Assembly (NCBI RefSeq): GCF_004684095.1
Contig: NZ_SRII01000018.1
Coordinates: forward strand, 1-64,000
From: Hymenobacter sp. UV11
GTDB lineage: Bacteria; Bacteroidota; Bacteroidia; Cytophagales; Hymenobacteraceae
DNA: 64,000 bases
Direction of reading: 5' to 3'
The position numbers and the translations under genes are program-made. Positions 1-7,432 of the stretch are shown here, in pieces; position 1 is the first letter of the stretch, and each line of letters begins with the position of its first letter. The notes beneath the pieces were generated by a model. It saw only the letters and a program-made list of their open reading frames with translations, had not been told where the DNA came from and searched no databases.

Positions 1-44
1 GTGATAAGGAGCCGCTGCACGCCCACGAGCAGGCCGGCAGCTAA
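1..44 (+). CDS. 3' end of an unidentified gene (partial)
   Basis: From base 3 an open frame reads DKEPLHAHEQAGS and stops at TAA 42-44. A strong rho-independent terminator follows 18 bases later, which is what the end of a plus-strand gene would look like. Too little is left to name the product. Confidence 0.4.
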   Translation, partial: DKEPLHAHEQAGS

Positions 45-61
45 CCCATCAGTACCTTTAG

Positions 62-97
62 AAAGGCCAGCGCTGTCTAGCAGCGCTGGCCTTTTTT
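62..97 (+). terminator. Rho-independent terminator
   Basis: A perfect 13-bp stem (63-75 with 81-93), a 5-base loop TCTAG and a run of T (about 91-97) form an intrinsic terminator. It closes the gene fragment ending at base 44. It also argues that the next gene does not start at the GTG at 98, which sits in the tail of this structure. Confidence 0.85.
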
Positions 98-121
98 GTG
101 CTTTTCTTCTTTATTCTCCAC

Positions 122-391
122 ATGAGCTTACCGGAAGAAATTGCTCAGACGGAGGCAGCGTACTACCAGCAGTTGGCTGATTCGGACCTGACGGCCGCCG
201 AGTTCGACGCTTTTCTTTCCCATCTGCCTCCCAAAGCACAACTAGCCGTGGCCGCCAGTGGCTTTGAGGCCAATCGCGACCTGCTGCCGTTTCGGCGCTA
301 CGTGCTGGCGCAGCGCGGCCAGCCGCTGGCCGCGTACCTACTGGCAGAGCTTTCCCCCGCGGCCTTTGCCTACTGGCAGGCTAATCGGTAA
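122..391 (+). CDS. Hypothetical protein, 89 aa
   Basis: A small soluble, alanine- and leucine-rich, probably helical protein beginning MSLPEEIAQ. The ATG at 122 is preferred because the alternative GTG at 98 lies in the upstream terminator. No signal peptide, membrane segment or known motif is visible. It stands alone between the terminator and a convergent gene ending at 395. Codon use fits the GC-rich surroundings, so it is likely real, but I cannot give a function. Confidence 0.5.
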   Translation: MSLPEEIAQTEAAYYQQLADSDLTAAEFDAFLSHLPPKAQLAVAASGFEANRDLLPFRRYVLAQRGQPLAAYLLAELSPAAFAYWQANR

Positions 392-394
392 GCC

Positions 395-655
395 TTACCC
401 TACTTTGGTAGTTACGTGCACGAGGTGATAGCCCCCCGCCGCCAGCGTGGCCCGGATGAGTTCCTGGTGGGGGCCGTTGGCCTGGGTAGTGGCTACTTCC
501 GCCTCACCCACTACTACCCGGTCTACTATCAGACCCAGGCCGGCCAGTTGCGCACGCACCCAGGTAATGCAATCCGGGGCGCACATATTATCGATGGTCA
601 GCACGTAGCGTACCAGGTGCGTAAGGTCGGCAGAGGTAGATTCAGGGGAGGACAT
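395..655 (-). CDS. Small HMA-like (heavy-metal-associated-type) protein
   Basis: An 86-aa protein. Its middle (residues 20-50: IDNMCAPDCITWVRAQL, then LGLIVDRVVVGEAEV) matches the pattern of ferredoxin-fold HMA-like domains that Bacteroidetes encode alone or at the N-terminus of AraC-type regulators: a cysteine region followed by a helix and a 'V.LGE.E' strand. Only part of a metal-binding CxxC is present (C25 and C29, spaced C-x3-C), so metal binding is uncertain. The ATG is at 655. The neighbouring genes do not reveal a pathway. A metal-linked role would fit the DUF6660-like gene at the other edge of the window, but that link is weak. Confidence 0.55.
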   Translation of the reverse strand: MSSPESTSADLTHLVRYVLTIDNMCAPDCITWVRAQLAGLGLIVDRVVVGEAEVATTQANGPHQELIRATLAAGGYHLVHVTTKVG

Positions 656-731
656 GGCAAAGTGATGGAAACAGGCGCCCGAAACGCCGGCCCGTAGGCA
701 ACGAAAGTTAGCCGCCCTATGTTACCGCCCC

Positions 732-827
732 ATGTGTGACCATCATAAGCCCGCCCAGAAGCTTCAGCGCTTCGCGTTTTATCTGTTAGCCGGTGTGGCC
801 GTTGTGCTGAGCCAGTATAACTGGTAG
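732..827 (+). CDS. Candidate 31-aa single-pass membrane peptide
   Basis: An ATG at 732 opens a 31-codon frame (MCDHHKPAQK...SQYNW) with a charged N-terminus, including CDHH, and one hydrophobic segment (FAFYLLAGVAVVL). It ends 6 bp before the convergent gmhA stop. Composition suggests a real small membrane protein, but length alone gives weak support. Confidence 0.35.
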   Translation: MCDHHKPAQKLQRFAFYLLAGVAVVLSQYNW

Positions 828-833
828 GCTAGC

Positions 834-1418
834 CTACGCGACCAGTTGCTCAATCAGGCGCAGCAGTATGTGAATCACCTTGACGTGTACCTCCTGGATG
901 CGGTCGGCGTAGCCCGTGTGCGGCACCCGAATCTCGACGTCGCTGAGCCCGGCCAGCGCGCCCCCGTCCTTGCCGGTGAGGCTTACGACCAGCATCCCGG
1001 CCGCCTTGGCCGCTTCGGCGGCGCGCAGCACGTTGGGAGATTGGCCGCTGGTACTGATGGCCAGCAGCACGTCGCCGGGGCGACCCAGCGCCTGCACGTA
1101 CCGGCTGAACACGAATTCGAAGCCGTAGTCGTTGGCCACGCAGGTCAGGTGCGCAGCGTCGGTGAGGGCAAGGGCCGCCAGGGCCGGGCGGTCCTGTCGG
1201 TAGCGGCCCGATAGCTCTTCGGCAAAGTGCTGGGCATCGCACAGGCTGCCGCCGTTGCCGCAGCTCAGCACCTTGCCGCCCTGCTGCAAACAGGTCGCCA
1301 GCAGGCGGGCGGCCCGCTCCAGCACGGGCGCGGTCGAAGGGTCGGCGGTGAACCGGTCCAGCACGGTGCGCGCTTCCAGCAGGTCGGCTTGAATAAGGTC
1401 AGCGAGTGGAGTCGTCAT
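834..1418 (-). CDS. gmhA: Sedoheptulose-7-phosphate isomerase (SIS family)
   Basis: A 194-aa SIS-domain protein, matching the usual GmhA length of about 190 aa. It would convert sedoheptulose 7-phosphate to D-glycero-D-manno-heptose 7-phosphate, the first step of ADP-heptose synthesis for the lipopolysaccharide core, in the cytoplasm. Visible signatures are CGNGGS followed by DAQHFAEEL (the catalytic glutamate region), the sugar-phosphate loop STSGQSPN, and C-terminal RIQEVH with VIH carrying the catalytic histidine. The ATG at 1418 (MTTPLADL) is chosen over a longer frame to 1481, because family members begin with this helix. No other heptose genes lie in the window, so it looks like an isolated cargo gene. 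Confidence 0.88.
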   Translation of the reverse strand: MTTPLADLIQADLLEARTVLDRFTADPSTAPVLERAARLLATCLQQGGKVLSCGNGGSLCDAQHFAEELSGRYRQDRPALAALALTDAAHLTCVANDYGFEFVFSRYVQALGRPGDVLLAISTSGQSPNVLRAAEAAKAAGMLVVSLTGKDGGALAGLSDVEIRVPHTGYADRIQEVHVKVIHILLRLIEQLVA

Positions 1419-1658
1419 CAGAAGGAAGCAAGCAGGAAGGCCACCCACCCCTGGGAAAGGTAGGCCCTTTATAAGCCACAAATTAAAGGCAGTGTAGCGC
1501 CACCGCCGCTCCGCGCCTCAGCGTCAGGGGGGGTAGCGCTAAACCGTTCGTTTTCTGAGACGCACTGCCCGTGACAGATTCGAGTCAGTCAAAACTAGAC
1601 CGACCAGCTTACCCTACCGTTGTTTTCCGTTCTTACTATTGTGCGACCCCCTTCGCAC

Positions 1659-1686
1659 AAAAAAACCCTCACCAAAACGGTAAGGG
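1659..1686 (-). terminator. Intrinsic terminator, minus-strand sense
   Basis: An 8-bp stem (1666-1673 with 1679-1686, one G-U wobble in minus-strand RNA) is followed on the minus strand by seven T (1659-1665). It would stop minus-strand transcription coming from the 2.1-7 kb operon. The 240 bases between gmhA and the next gene otherwise hold nothing I can recognise. Confidence 0.55.
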
Positions 1687-1732
1687 CTTCCTGGTACGGG
1701 TAGGGCTTTAATGCTACTTTTAACATTCATAG

Positions 1733-2119
1733 TTGGAACTGGCACTGACATTTACAGTGCCGGAGCAAAACCAACGGATAGATTACCGACTCATTATGAA
1801 GAACGAGCAGGATTTTTTCGCGGATGTGAAACGGCGGTTGGCTAGTGGCCAGCAGCTAGTACAGGGGTATTTTGCTAATTCATTTTCGTTCCCCTATGAT
1901 GAGCAGCGCGGAATTGTGCTCGACGAAGATGGCAACCAGTATGAGTTAGGAAATGACTACAAACAGGCGTTGAGTGAGTGCATTCGGCAATCGACTACTG
2001 CGTGGGGCTTATGCTTCCGGGAGCGTATCATCTGCTTTGGACAACAAGTAGGAACAGCGGATTTCACTACTGACTATGTTGTTGCCTATGAAGCTGCTGG
2101 GGAATCAGCTTTGCGTTAA
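1733..2119 (+). CDS. Hypothetical protein, up to 128 aa
   Basis: An open frame with a TTG start directly after an in-frame stop (1730-1732). The first ATG is at 1796 (MKNEQDFFADVKRRL) and would give 107 aa. The sequence is mixed alpha/beta with a motif-like FSFPYDEQRG stretch, and is visibly less GC-rich than its neighbours, suggesting separate acquisition. It converges on the primase-like gene, 8 bp away. The size and isolated position would suit a small immunity or regulatory protein, but nothing in the sequence proves a role. Confidence 0.45.
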   Translation: MELALTFTVPEQNQRIDYRLIMKNEQDFFADVKRRLASGQQLVQGYFANSFSFPYDEQRGIVLDEDGNQYELGNDYKQALSECIRQSTTAWGLCFRERIICFGQQVGTADFTTDYVVAYEAAGESALR

Positions 2120-2127
2120 CCTAACTG

Positions 2128-4158
2128 CTAGCCAATCTTGGGGCCACGGCGGCGCTCCGGCTGCTGCGTCTGTGCTTGCTCTTGCTTCGGTGGTGTATTG
2201 AGTACCTGCATGGCCTGGCGTAACTGGCCTACGCCGGGATTGTCTTTGAGGGCCGGCACTTGGTCTACCTTGGCGAATACCTTGGCTAGATTTTCCTGGT
2301 CCAGTGGTTTGATTTCTGGCTGTTTGAGCAAGCTTTTGCTCACCTGCTGCAAATATGCCGCTTGTAAACCTCCGCCGTTTTCCCGTAGCGTTTGCGCTAC
2401 CGGCGCGGCAGCGTCGATGAATACACGTCGGGCCTGGTCGTGGCTAGCTGAATCGCTCGGCTGTATCTGCTGTTGTTCAGCTCGTTTCTGTTGCTGGGCG
2501 ATTTCCTGCGCGGTGGCCAGTTGCCGGCGCTCTGTTTGGTCCTGTACCGGCTCAATGACCGTAGCCTTGGGGTTCGTGGCCAGTGAATCGAGGGCGGCGC
2601 TAATTGCTGGGAGCTGGGCCGAATCTATCGTGTAGCGTAGGGTCAGTTCGGTAGCAATTTCGCGGGGCTGGGCACCCTCCAACCGTAGCGAGTGGTCGAT
2701 GCTCAGGCCGGCTTTCTCTAGGTTTTGCTGCAAGGTGCTCAGCTGCGACATTTCATCCCGGCTCTCCCGGTATTCTATCGTAACCAGGCGTTCGCCTTTT
2801 TCGCCGGCTACGGCTGGGGCCTGCTGCTGGGTAGCTACGCTGCCCAACTCCTGCTGCACCACTCGCTGCATTTGCTCCTGCTTCAAATCCTCGTTCCAGT
2901 CCTTGCCTTGACTTTTGACGAGTTCAATCTTCTGGTCATACTGCAAGCTTTGACCGATGGCTTGGTTAAAAGCCCCTAGCGCCTCCCGATTCATCGGAAC
3001 GTGAAACTGGTAAGTGTTGGGGCCTAGCCGGGCAGAACTAATCAGCTCGTCGCGCAAAGTCTGCGGAATGGCGGGGGAGCTGGCCTCGCCACTTTCGCGG
3101 CTGTACTGCTCGGTGGTGTGGGCGTTGAAAGCTTTAAGCTGCTGGGTCACGCCCTGCATACTGGCAAGGTTGGTTGTGTTAACTTCCACGGTCAGCAGGT
3201 GCTCGTGTTCCCGTACAACCTTCATCGGGTTTTGCTCACTAGCGAAGCCAGCGAGTAGCCGGGTATCAAAATGGTGGCCCTGGGTGTCGTTGTCGAAAGC
3301 CGATTTGATGGCGGGTATGCGTTCCTCCCCCATCAGGCGCTTCATCTCAAATATCTTATTGGCGGTCAAGGTGCCCGACGTGGACGCATACAAGGCGCGT
3401 TCTCCTGGGTGCATCTGCGCGTAGGACAACGTGTCAATGGCCGATTCGCTGACTACGAGGTGGGTTGGCGGCTTGCCTTCAGGCAACTTGCTCAGCCACA
3501 ACGAGCGGGCAAACTGGCTTTCTGCGGCTTGGCCTTTGAAGCCTTCGCCCTTTAGCTCCAAGCCAACTACGCGCCCTTCATGGTATGCTGGAAAGGCGGT
3601 ATTTACGTAGGTCTTGGCCGGCATCCCATCGCGCTGCACGGTGTGTAGCTGGTTCAGGATGCGGCCGGCAAACTGCGGATTTTCTAACGTGGTTTTGGTA
3701 ATACCTCGGCTCTCTAGGTAAGCCGTATTCTCTAACGGCCGGCAATCCTTAGTGTAGATGCTGTGGAACTTCTCGCCGGGCGCGGTTTCACTGATTGGGG
3801 GGAGTGTCAGCTTGGGACGCTCAGCCTCGGGCAAGTTTAGGTAGGCGCGAAAGTGGTCATTGACGCTCTGCCACAAGTTGCGGCCGGGTAACTGCTCGAT
3901 GCCGGCGATACGGCCTGTGCTCACCCGGTTTTTCATCCAGTCAACGACGCTGCCCTTGTCGCGGTCGTCTTGGCTGTTGAAATACATCCAATCCCCTCCC
4001 CTACCCTTGAAAACAACCAGCTTATCATCACCCTCGAAAACGTGCCACTTTCCTTTGCCCATATCCTCGCCTTTTTGCAGCGAGTAGCCATAGTGAGTGA
4101 GTATTTCGGGGAGTTCAACTCGCTCCTTGATTTGCTGGAATGTGAGGTCGTGTTCCAT
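2128..4158 (-). CDS. TOPRIM primase-like conjugation protein (DUF3991/TOPRIM type)
   Basis: A 676-aa protein. The N-terminus (residues 1-80: LTFQQIKERVELPEIL, then VFKGRGGDWMYFN) resembles the zinc-less primase entry domain of Bacteroidetes mobile elements. Residues about 230-300 form a TOPRIM fold with VSESAID (acidic residue) and FDNDTQGH (DxD). Long Gln-rich, coiled regions follow. Proteins of this type are thought to prime complementary-strand synthesis of the transferred strand. It is the last gene of a minus-strand group with the DUF4099-like protein, 77 bp downstream of it. The extreme C-terminus RRRGPKIG matches the basic GP tail on four other proteins here, including the relaxase, so co-transfer with the DNA is plausible. 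Confidence 0.75.
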   Translation of the reverse strand: MEHDLTFQQIKERVELPEILTHYGYSLQKGEDMGKGKWHVFEGDDKLVVFKGRGGDWMYFNSQDDRDKGSVVDWMKNRVSTGRIAGIEQLPGRNLWQSVNDHFRAYLNLPEAERPKLTLPPISETAPGEKFHSIYTKDCRPLENTAYLESRGITKTTLENPQFAGRILNQLHTVQRDGMPAKTYVNTAFPAYHEGRVVGLELKGEGFKGQAAESQFARSLWLSKLPEGKPPTHLVVSESAIDTLSYAQMHPGERALYASTSGTLTANKIFEMKRLMGEERIPAIKSAFDNDTQGHHFDTRLLAGFASEQNPMKVVREHEHLLTVEVNTTNLASMQGVTQQLKAFNAHTTEQYSRESGEASSPAIPQTLRDELISSARLGPNTYQFHVPMNREALGAFNQAIGQSLQYDQKIELVKSQGKDWNEDLKQEQMQRVVQQELGSVATQQQAPAVAGEKGERLVTIEYRESRDEMSQLSTLQQNLEKAGLSIDHSLRLEGAQPREIATELTLRYTIDSAQLPAISAALDSLATNPKATVIEPVQDQTERRQLATAQEIAQQQKRAEQQQIQPSDSASHDQARRVFIDAAAPVAQTLRENGGGLQAAYLQQVSKSLLKQPEIKPLDQENLAKVFAKVDQVPALKDNPGVGQLRQAMQVLNTPPKQEQAQTQQPERRRGPKIG

Positions 4159-4174
4159 ATCTTTTTAGAAATAT

Positions 4175-4208
4175 GAAGCCCGAAAACAAGGTTCTCGGGC
4201 TTCTTTTT
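4175..4208 (+). terminator. Hairpin with T-tract between two minus-strand genes
   Basis: A 9-bp stem (4175-4183 with 4195-4203) with TTTTT in plus-strand sense. Both flanking genes run on the minus strand, so it could only stop antisense transcription, or act as an intercistronic hairpin. A second perfect 8-bp hairpin overlaps the stop of the upstream gene (about 4214-4237). Confidence 0.4.
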
Positions 4209-4235
4209 GGGATAGCTAAGGCTGCTTTAGTAGCC

Positions 4236-6875
4236 TTAGATGCGTGGTCCGCGCACGCGGGGCTTAGGTGCCGCTTCTTCGCTAACTTTTACCGCTGGGG
4301 CCACAATCGGGGCCTGCTTCTTATCCGAATCCAAATCCCGCGTTTGGGTAGCGGCTGGTGCTTGCTTTTTGCCTAACTCATAAGGTTCTGGCTTCACTTC
4401 CACCCCTGCTTTTGCAGCGTGGATTTGCACGGTCCCATCAAAAGGTTTCCCTCCATCGGGCCGGTTCATTTGCGCTAGATGTACTGCTTTGCCTTCGCGC
4501 AGGTCGTGGCTCTGTTCTGGTGAAAGTTTTACGCCGGCTATCTCGTCCTTAAAAGTTACCTTATTTTCCGGCAAAACTACAAGCTTATTCATCTCTTTGT
4601 CAACCCCTACGTAACCGTTGTAGGTATTGCCTTCCTTGTCTTTCAGGCCACGAACTAGGCCCGCTGTGCCTTCCGATTCAAGTTGTTTGCGTTGCTCCGG
4701 GGTAAAGGGCTGACCGCCTATCTCGTTAGGAATAACGAGCTGCTTCTTGGGCAACTCCATTTTCAGCGTGGCCGAACCGTCGGCCTCGCGGTGGAGTACC
4801 ATTTTAGCCTCGAACTTCACCGGCTCCTGCCCATCCTTGCCGCCTGCCTGCATGGCCACTAGGTCGGTTTTCTGACCGTTCAGCAACTTTTGCAACTGGC
4901 CGTTGGCACTCAGGTCGGCCACGGTTAGCCCCATCGTGGCAAGTACTTTTTGGGGAATGTCGGCCTCCGTGAACTTGGGGGCCTGCGCGGGCGCGGCGGG
5001 CTGCGGAGCGGGGGCAACTGCTGCGGCCGGCGCTGGGGCTCCGGCTGCCACGGTGGCGGCGGTAACTCCTGCGGCTGTTGCGGCCGTGGGGGTTACGCCC
5101 TCGGGGCGGGTGCCCTGCTTCAACTGGTCGCCTGCGTCAGCGTTACCGGCCAGCTTCACTAAACGGGCCTGCAAGTCCTGGCGAGTTTTGTCATAATCGA
5201 CTTCCAACGTCTGGCGGGTCTTGGGAGCGCCGTTCAGGTGTTCGTAGAAGTTTTTTAGAAAAGCCGAAACCGGGTTGCCGCTAGTATCAATGTCCAACAA
5301 GCTCTTTCCATCCTGGATAACCTGCTCGGTGGTCTTGCCCTGCTGCTTGGCGACCTGCTGGACGCGCTCAACACCTGCGGCCTGTTGGGCCTGCTCCGGG
5401 CCGGTGAGAGCCTGCTTGGGGGCCTGGCTCAGTTGGGCGCTCAGCGCATCCCACTGCTTCACGCCAAACGCTTCTTTCACCGAATAGCCTAAGTCGGTGG
5501 CCTGGTCCTGGCTCTCTACGCCCATGCTCTGCCGGCGAGCAACTACCTGTTCGGGCTTCTCGACTACCTCAACGCCGTTGCCTACGCGTTTCAACCCTTG
5601 GATAGTGCCCTCTAGCTTGGTCAGCTCAGGGCTGGCCGGGTCGTAGCTCATGCCGAAGCTGCCGCTCAGCTTCCCATCGGCTCCCTTTTCAAACTTCATC
5701 GGGCCAACGGCTACGCCCGAATCTTTCAACTGGTCGATGTAGGCCCGCATTTCAAGCAGGGGGGCTACTTCGTTGCCCTGCTGCTTCCACCTGATTTGCA
5801 ACTCCCCGGCGCTGGATTCCTGCGCGGGCGCGGGTGCCTGCTCCTGGGCGGGCTTCTCAGCTGCGGCCGGCGCTGCGGCCACTGTTGGTGCTGGCCGCTG
5901 GTCGGTGCCCAACTTGGCCGCGGCTTCATCGCGCAATCCATCAGCATAAGCAGCCTTGCCTGCGTCGGGGCCTCGCTCCGCACGGTTGGCTACGCCCTCT
6001 AGCTCTGCCTCGACCGCTACACGAGTGGGGCCGGTGGTGGTGGCTACCTCACTGGCCAGCTCAGCCGCCCGCGTGGTTAGCTGCGCCTGCTGCCGCTGCT
6101 CGGGCTGGTCGCTAAAGCCGGTGTTGCCGCGCTCTGTCATCTTCCACGTATCGCCGCTACGCTCAAAAATGGCCGGCTGCTTTACGTCTAGATATTCTTG
6201 GCCTGGCTGGGGCTGGCCCTGGAAGTCAAAGAGTGGTTTTAGTATCGTGTGCTGGCTGTATAGTATCTGCCCGTCTGCACCGGGAGCTGGGTAGGCTTCG
6301 GCCCGGTTAGGATTGGTAGGGTCAATGCGAAGTTCGTAAAGGCTGTAATGCGCCTGCCGGTTGGCCAGCAAGTCACGGCCCATCGTACCATCAGGCATCG
6401 GCAAGCCATTCAGAAAAACCGAATCGGCCGTGTTGCGCTGGGTGGGCTGCTGCACCTGGGCCGGCGCTTCGGGGGCTACCTCCGGTTTGTTACCGAATAC
6501 CTGCACCGGCTCGGGAGCATTGGGGCTAAAACCAATTTTGCCCTGGCTCACTACTTTCCAATTGTCGCCAATCTTTTCTAGCATCGTGGGCTGTTCCACG
6601 GTCAGATACTTATCGTTAGCACCGGGCAAGCGGCTGGCATCAAATACGCGCAGGGCCGAATCAGCCAGGGAGTTTAACAAGCGCCCATCTGCACCGGGGG
6701 CGGGCACTAGCGCCGCCTGGTCGGGATTGTTGGGGTTCACCTGCACTTGGAACAGGCTGGTATTGCCCTGCTCAGTAGTTAAGCCCTGGCTAGCAATGTT
6801 GCCGTTCGGTGTGGGCAAGGAACTCATGTAAAAGAGGTCCGGCGTAGGGGCGGGCACTTCGGCTTGTTCTGCCAT
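4236..6875 (-). CDS. DUF4099/DUF3945-like conjugative element protein with N-terminal duplication
   Basis: An 879-aa soluble, very Gln/Ala/Pro-rich protein. Residues about 15-117 and 153-255 are two copies of the same domain: both contain PAPGADG, a following 'Y.TV.QP..fE' type stretch, a DxWK motif and GFS. A low-complexity Ala/Pro linker follows (about 580-640). Next comes a DUF4099-like segment (PQKVLATMGLTVADL) and DUF3945-like repeats (GGQPFTPEQRKQLESEG; VHLAQMNRPDGGKPF), typical of Bacteroidetes transfer regions. The function of this family is unknown. It ends PRVRGPRI, the same tail as the relaxase. The gene lies directly upstream of the primase-like gene and is probably co-transcribed with it. 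Confidence 0.65.
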   Translation of the reverse strand: MAEQAEVPAPTPDLFYMSSLPTPNGNIASQGLTTEQGNTSLFQVQVNPNNPDQAALVPAPGADGRLLNSLADSALRVFDASRLPGANDKYLTVEQPTMLEKIGDNWKVVSQGKIGFSPNAPEPVQVFGNKPEVAPEAPAQVQQPTQRNTADSVFLNGLPMPDGTMGRDLLANRQAHYSLYELRIDPTNPNRAEAYPAPGADGQILYSQHTILKPLFDFQGQPQPGQEYLDVKQPAIFERSGDTWKMTERGNTGFSDQPEQRQQAQLTTRAAELASEVATTTGPTRVAVEAELEGVANRAERGPDAGKAAYADGLRDEAAAKLGTDQRPAPTVAAAPAAAEKPAQEQAPAPAQESSAGELQIRWKQQGNEVAPLLEMRAYIDQLKDSGVAVGPMKFEKGADGKLSGSFGMSYDPASPELTKLEGTIQGLKRVGNGVEVVEKPEQVVARRQSMGVESQDQATDLGYSVKEAFGVKQWDALSAQLSQAPKQALTGPEQAQQAAGVERVQQVAKQQGKTTEQVIQDGKSLLDIDTSGNPVSAFLKNFYEHLNGAPKTRQTLEVDYDKTRQDLQARLVKLAGNADAGDQLKQGTRPEGVTPTAATAAGVTAATVAAGAPAPAAAVAPAPQPAAPAQAPKFTEADIPQKVLATMGLTVADLSANGQLQKLLNGQKTDLVAMQAGGKDGQEPVKFEAKMVLHREADGSATLKMELPKKQLVIPNEIGGQPFTPEQRKQLESEGTAGLVRGLKDKEGNTYNGYVGVDKEMNKLVVLPENKVTFKDEIAGVKLSPEQSHDLREGKAVHLAQMNRPDGGKPFDGTVQIHAAKAGVEVKPEPYELGKKQAPAATQTRDLDSDKKQAPIVAPAVKVSEEAAPKPRVRGPRI

Positions 6876-6910
6876 TGGTAATGATGTGGTTAGATGGATG
6901 GAAAAGGCTT

Positions 6911-6947
6911 AAAAAAAGAAAGGTAGGAACCAATCGGGCTCCTACCT
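6911..6947 (-). terminator. Intrinsic terminator of the coupling protein/XRE operon
   Basis: An 8-bp stem (6921-6928 with 6940-6947) followed on the minus strand by a T-rich tract (6911-6919). It lies 44 bases after the XRE gene's stop, and separates that operon from the DUF4099-like gene. Confidence 0.75.
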
Positions 6948-6990
6948 ATCATTACAAAACTCTTATTGAAACGGCGCGGTCATATTGATT

Positions 6991-7431
6991 TCACGAGGTA
7001 CGAAAATGCCCGGTTATCAGTTCGCTAATCTCGGCCATCTTGGCATCCAATTTTTCATCGACCGCGTTAAGGTGCCGGTCAAGGGTTTTCAGAATGGCAT
7101 CCCGGATAGGCTCGGGTGACTTTCGGGTTACTTCGTCTAACTGAAGCTTGCTTACCTGGCTGTTATTCTTGGTCAAAACCCAATTTAGATTGTAGCCCTG
7201 GCTTTCGTAGATGCCCATTACTTTCAGCCAGTTCTCAATCTTGCCGCCCTCGCCCTGCTCGATGCGCGAAATAATGTTTTGCGTTAGCCCACTTCGTTTA
7301 GCTACCGCCCCTTGCGTCCATTCCGCTTCACCATACCGCTTGACTAATTCTTCACGAATGATAGCTAAGCGTTTCCCTACTCGTCTGCTGTTAGGGGTGG
7401 GTGTCGCGGGGTTAGACTGCTGGTCGGTCAT
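6991..7431 (-). CDS. XRE-family helix-turn-helix regulator
   Basis: A 146-aa protein with a Cro/CI-type HTH at about residues 18-75 (RLAIIREELVKRY, WTQGAVAKRSGLTQNIISRIEQGEG) and a C-terminal helical part, probably for dimerisation. It starts 1 bp after the stop of the coupling protein gene and is followed by a strong terminator, so it is the last gene of the mobC-relaxase-T4CP operon. That position suggests it regulates transfer genes, but no operator can be identified with confidence. Confidence 0.8.
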   Translation of the reverse strand: MTDQQSNPATPTPNSRRVGKRLAIIREELVKRYGEAEWTQGAVAKRSGLTQNIISRIEQGEGGKIENWLKVMGIYESQGYNLNWVLTKNNSQVSKLQLDEVTRKSPEPIRDAILKTLDRHLNAVDEKLDAKMAEISELITGHFRTS

Positions 7432-7432
7432 T

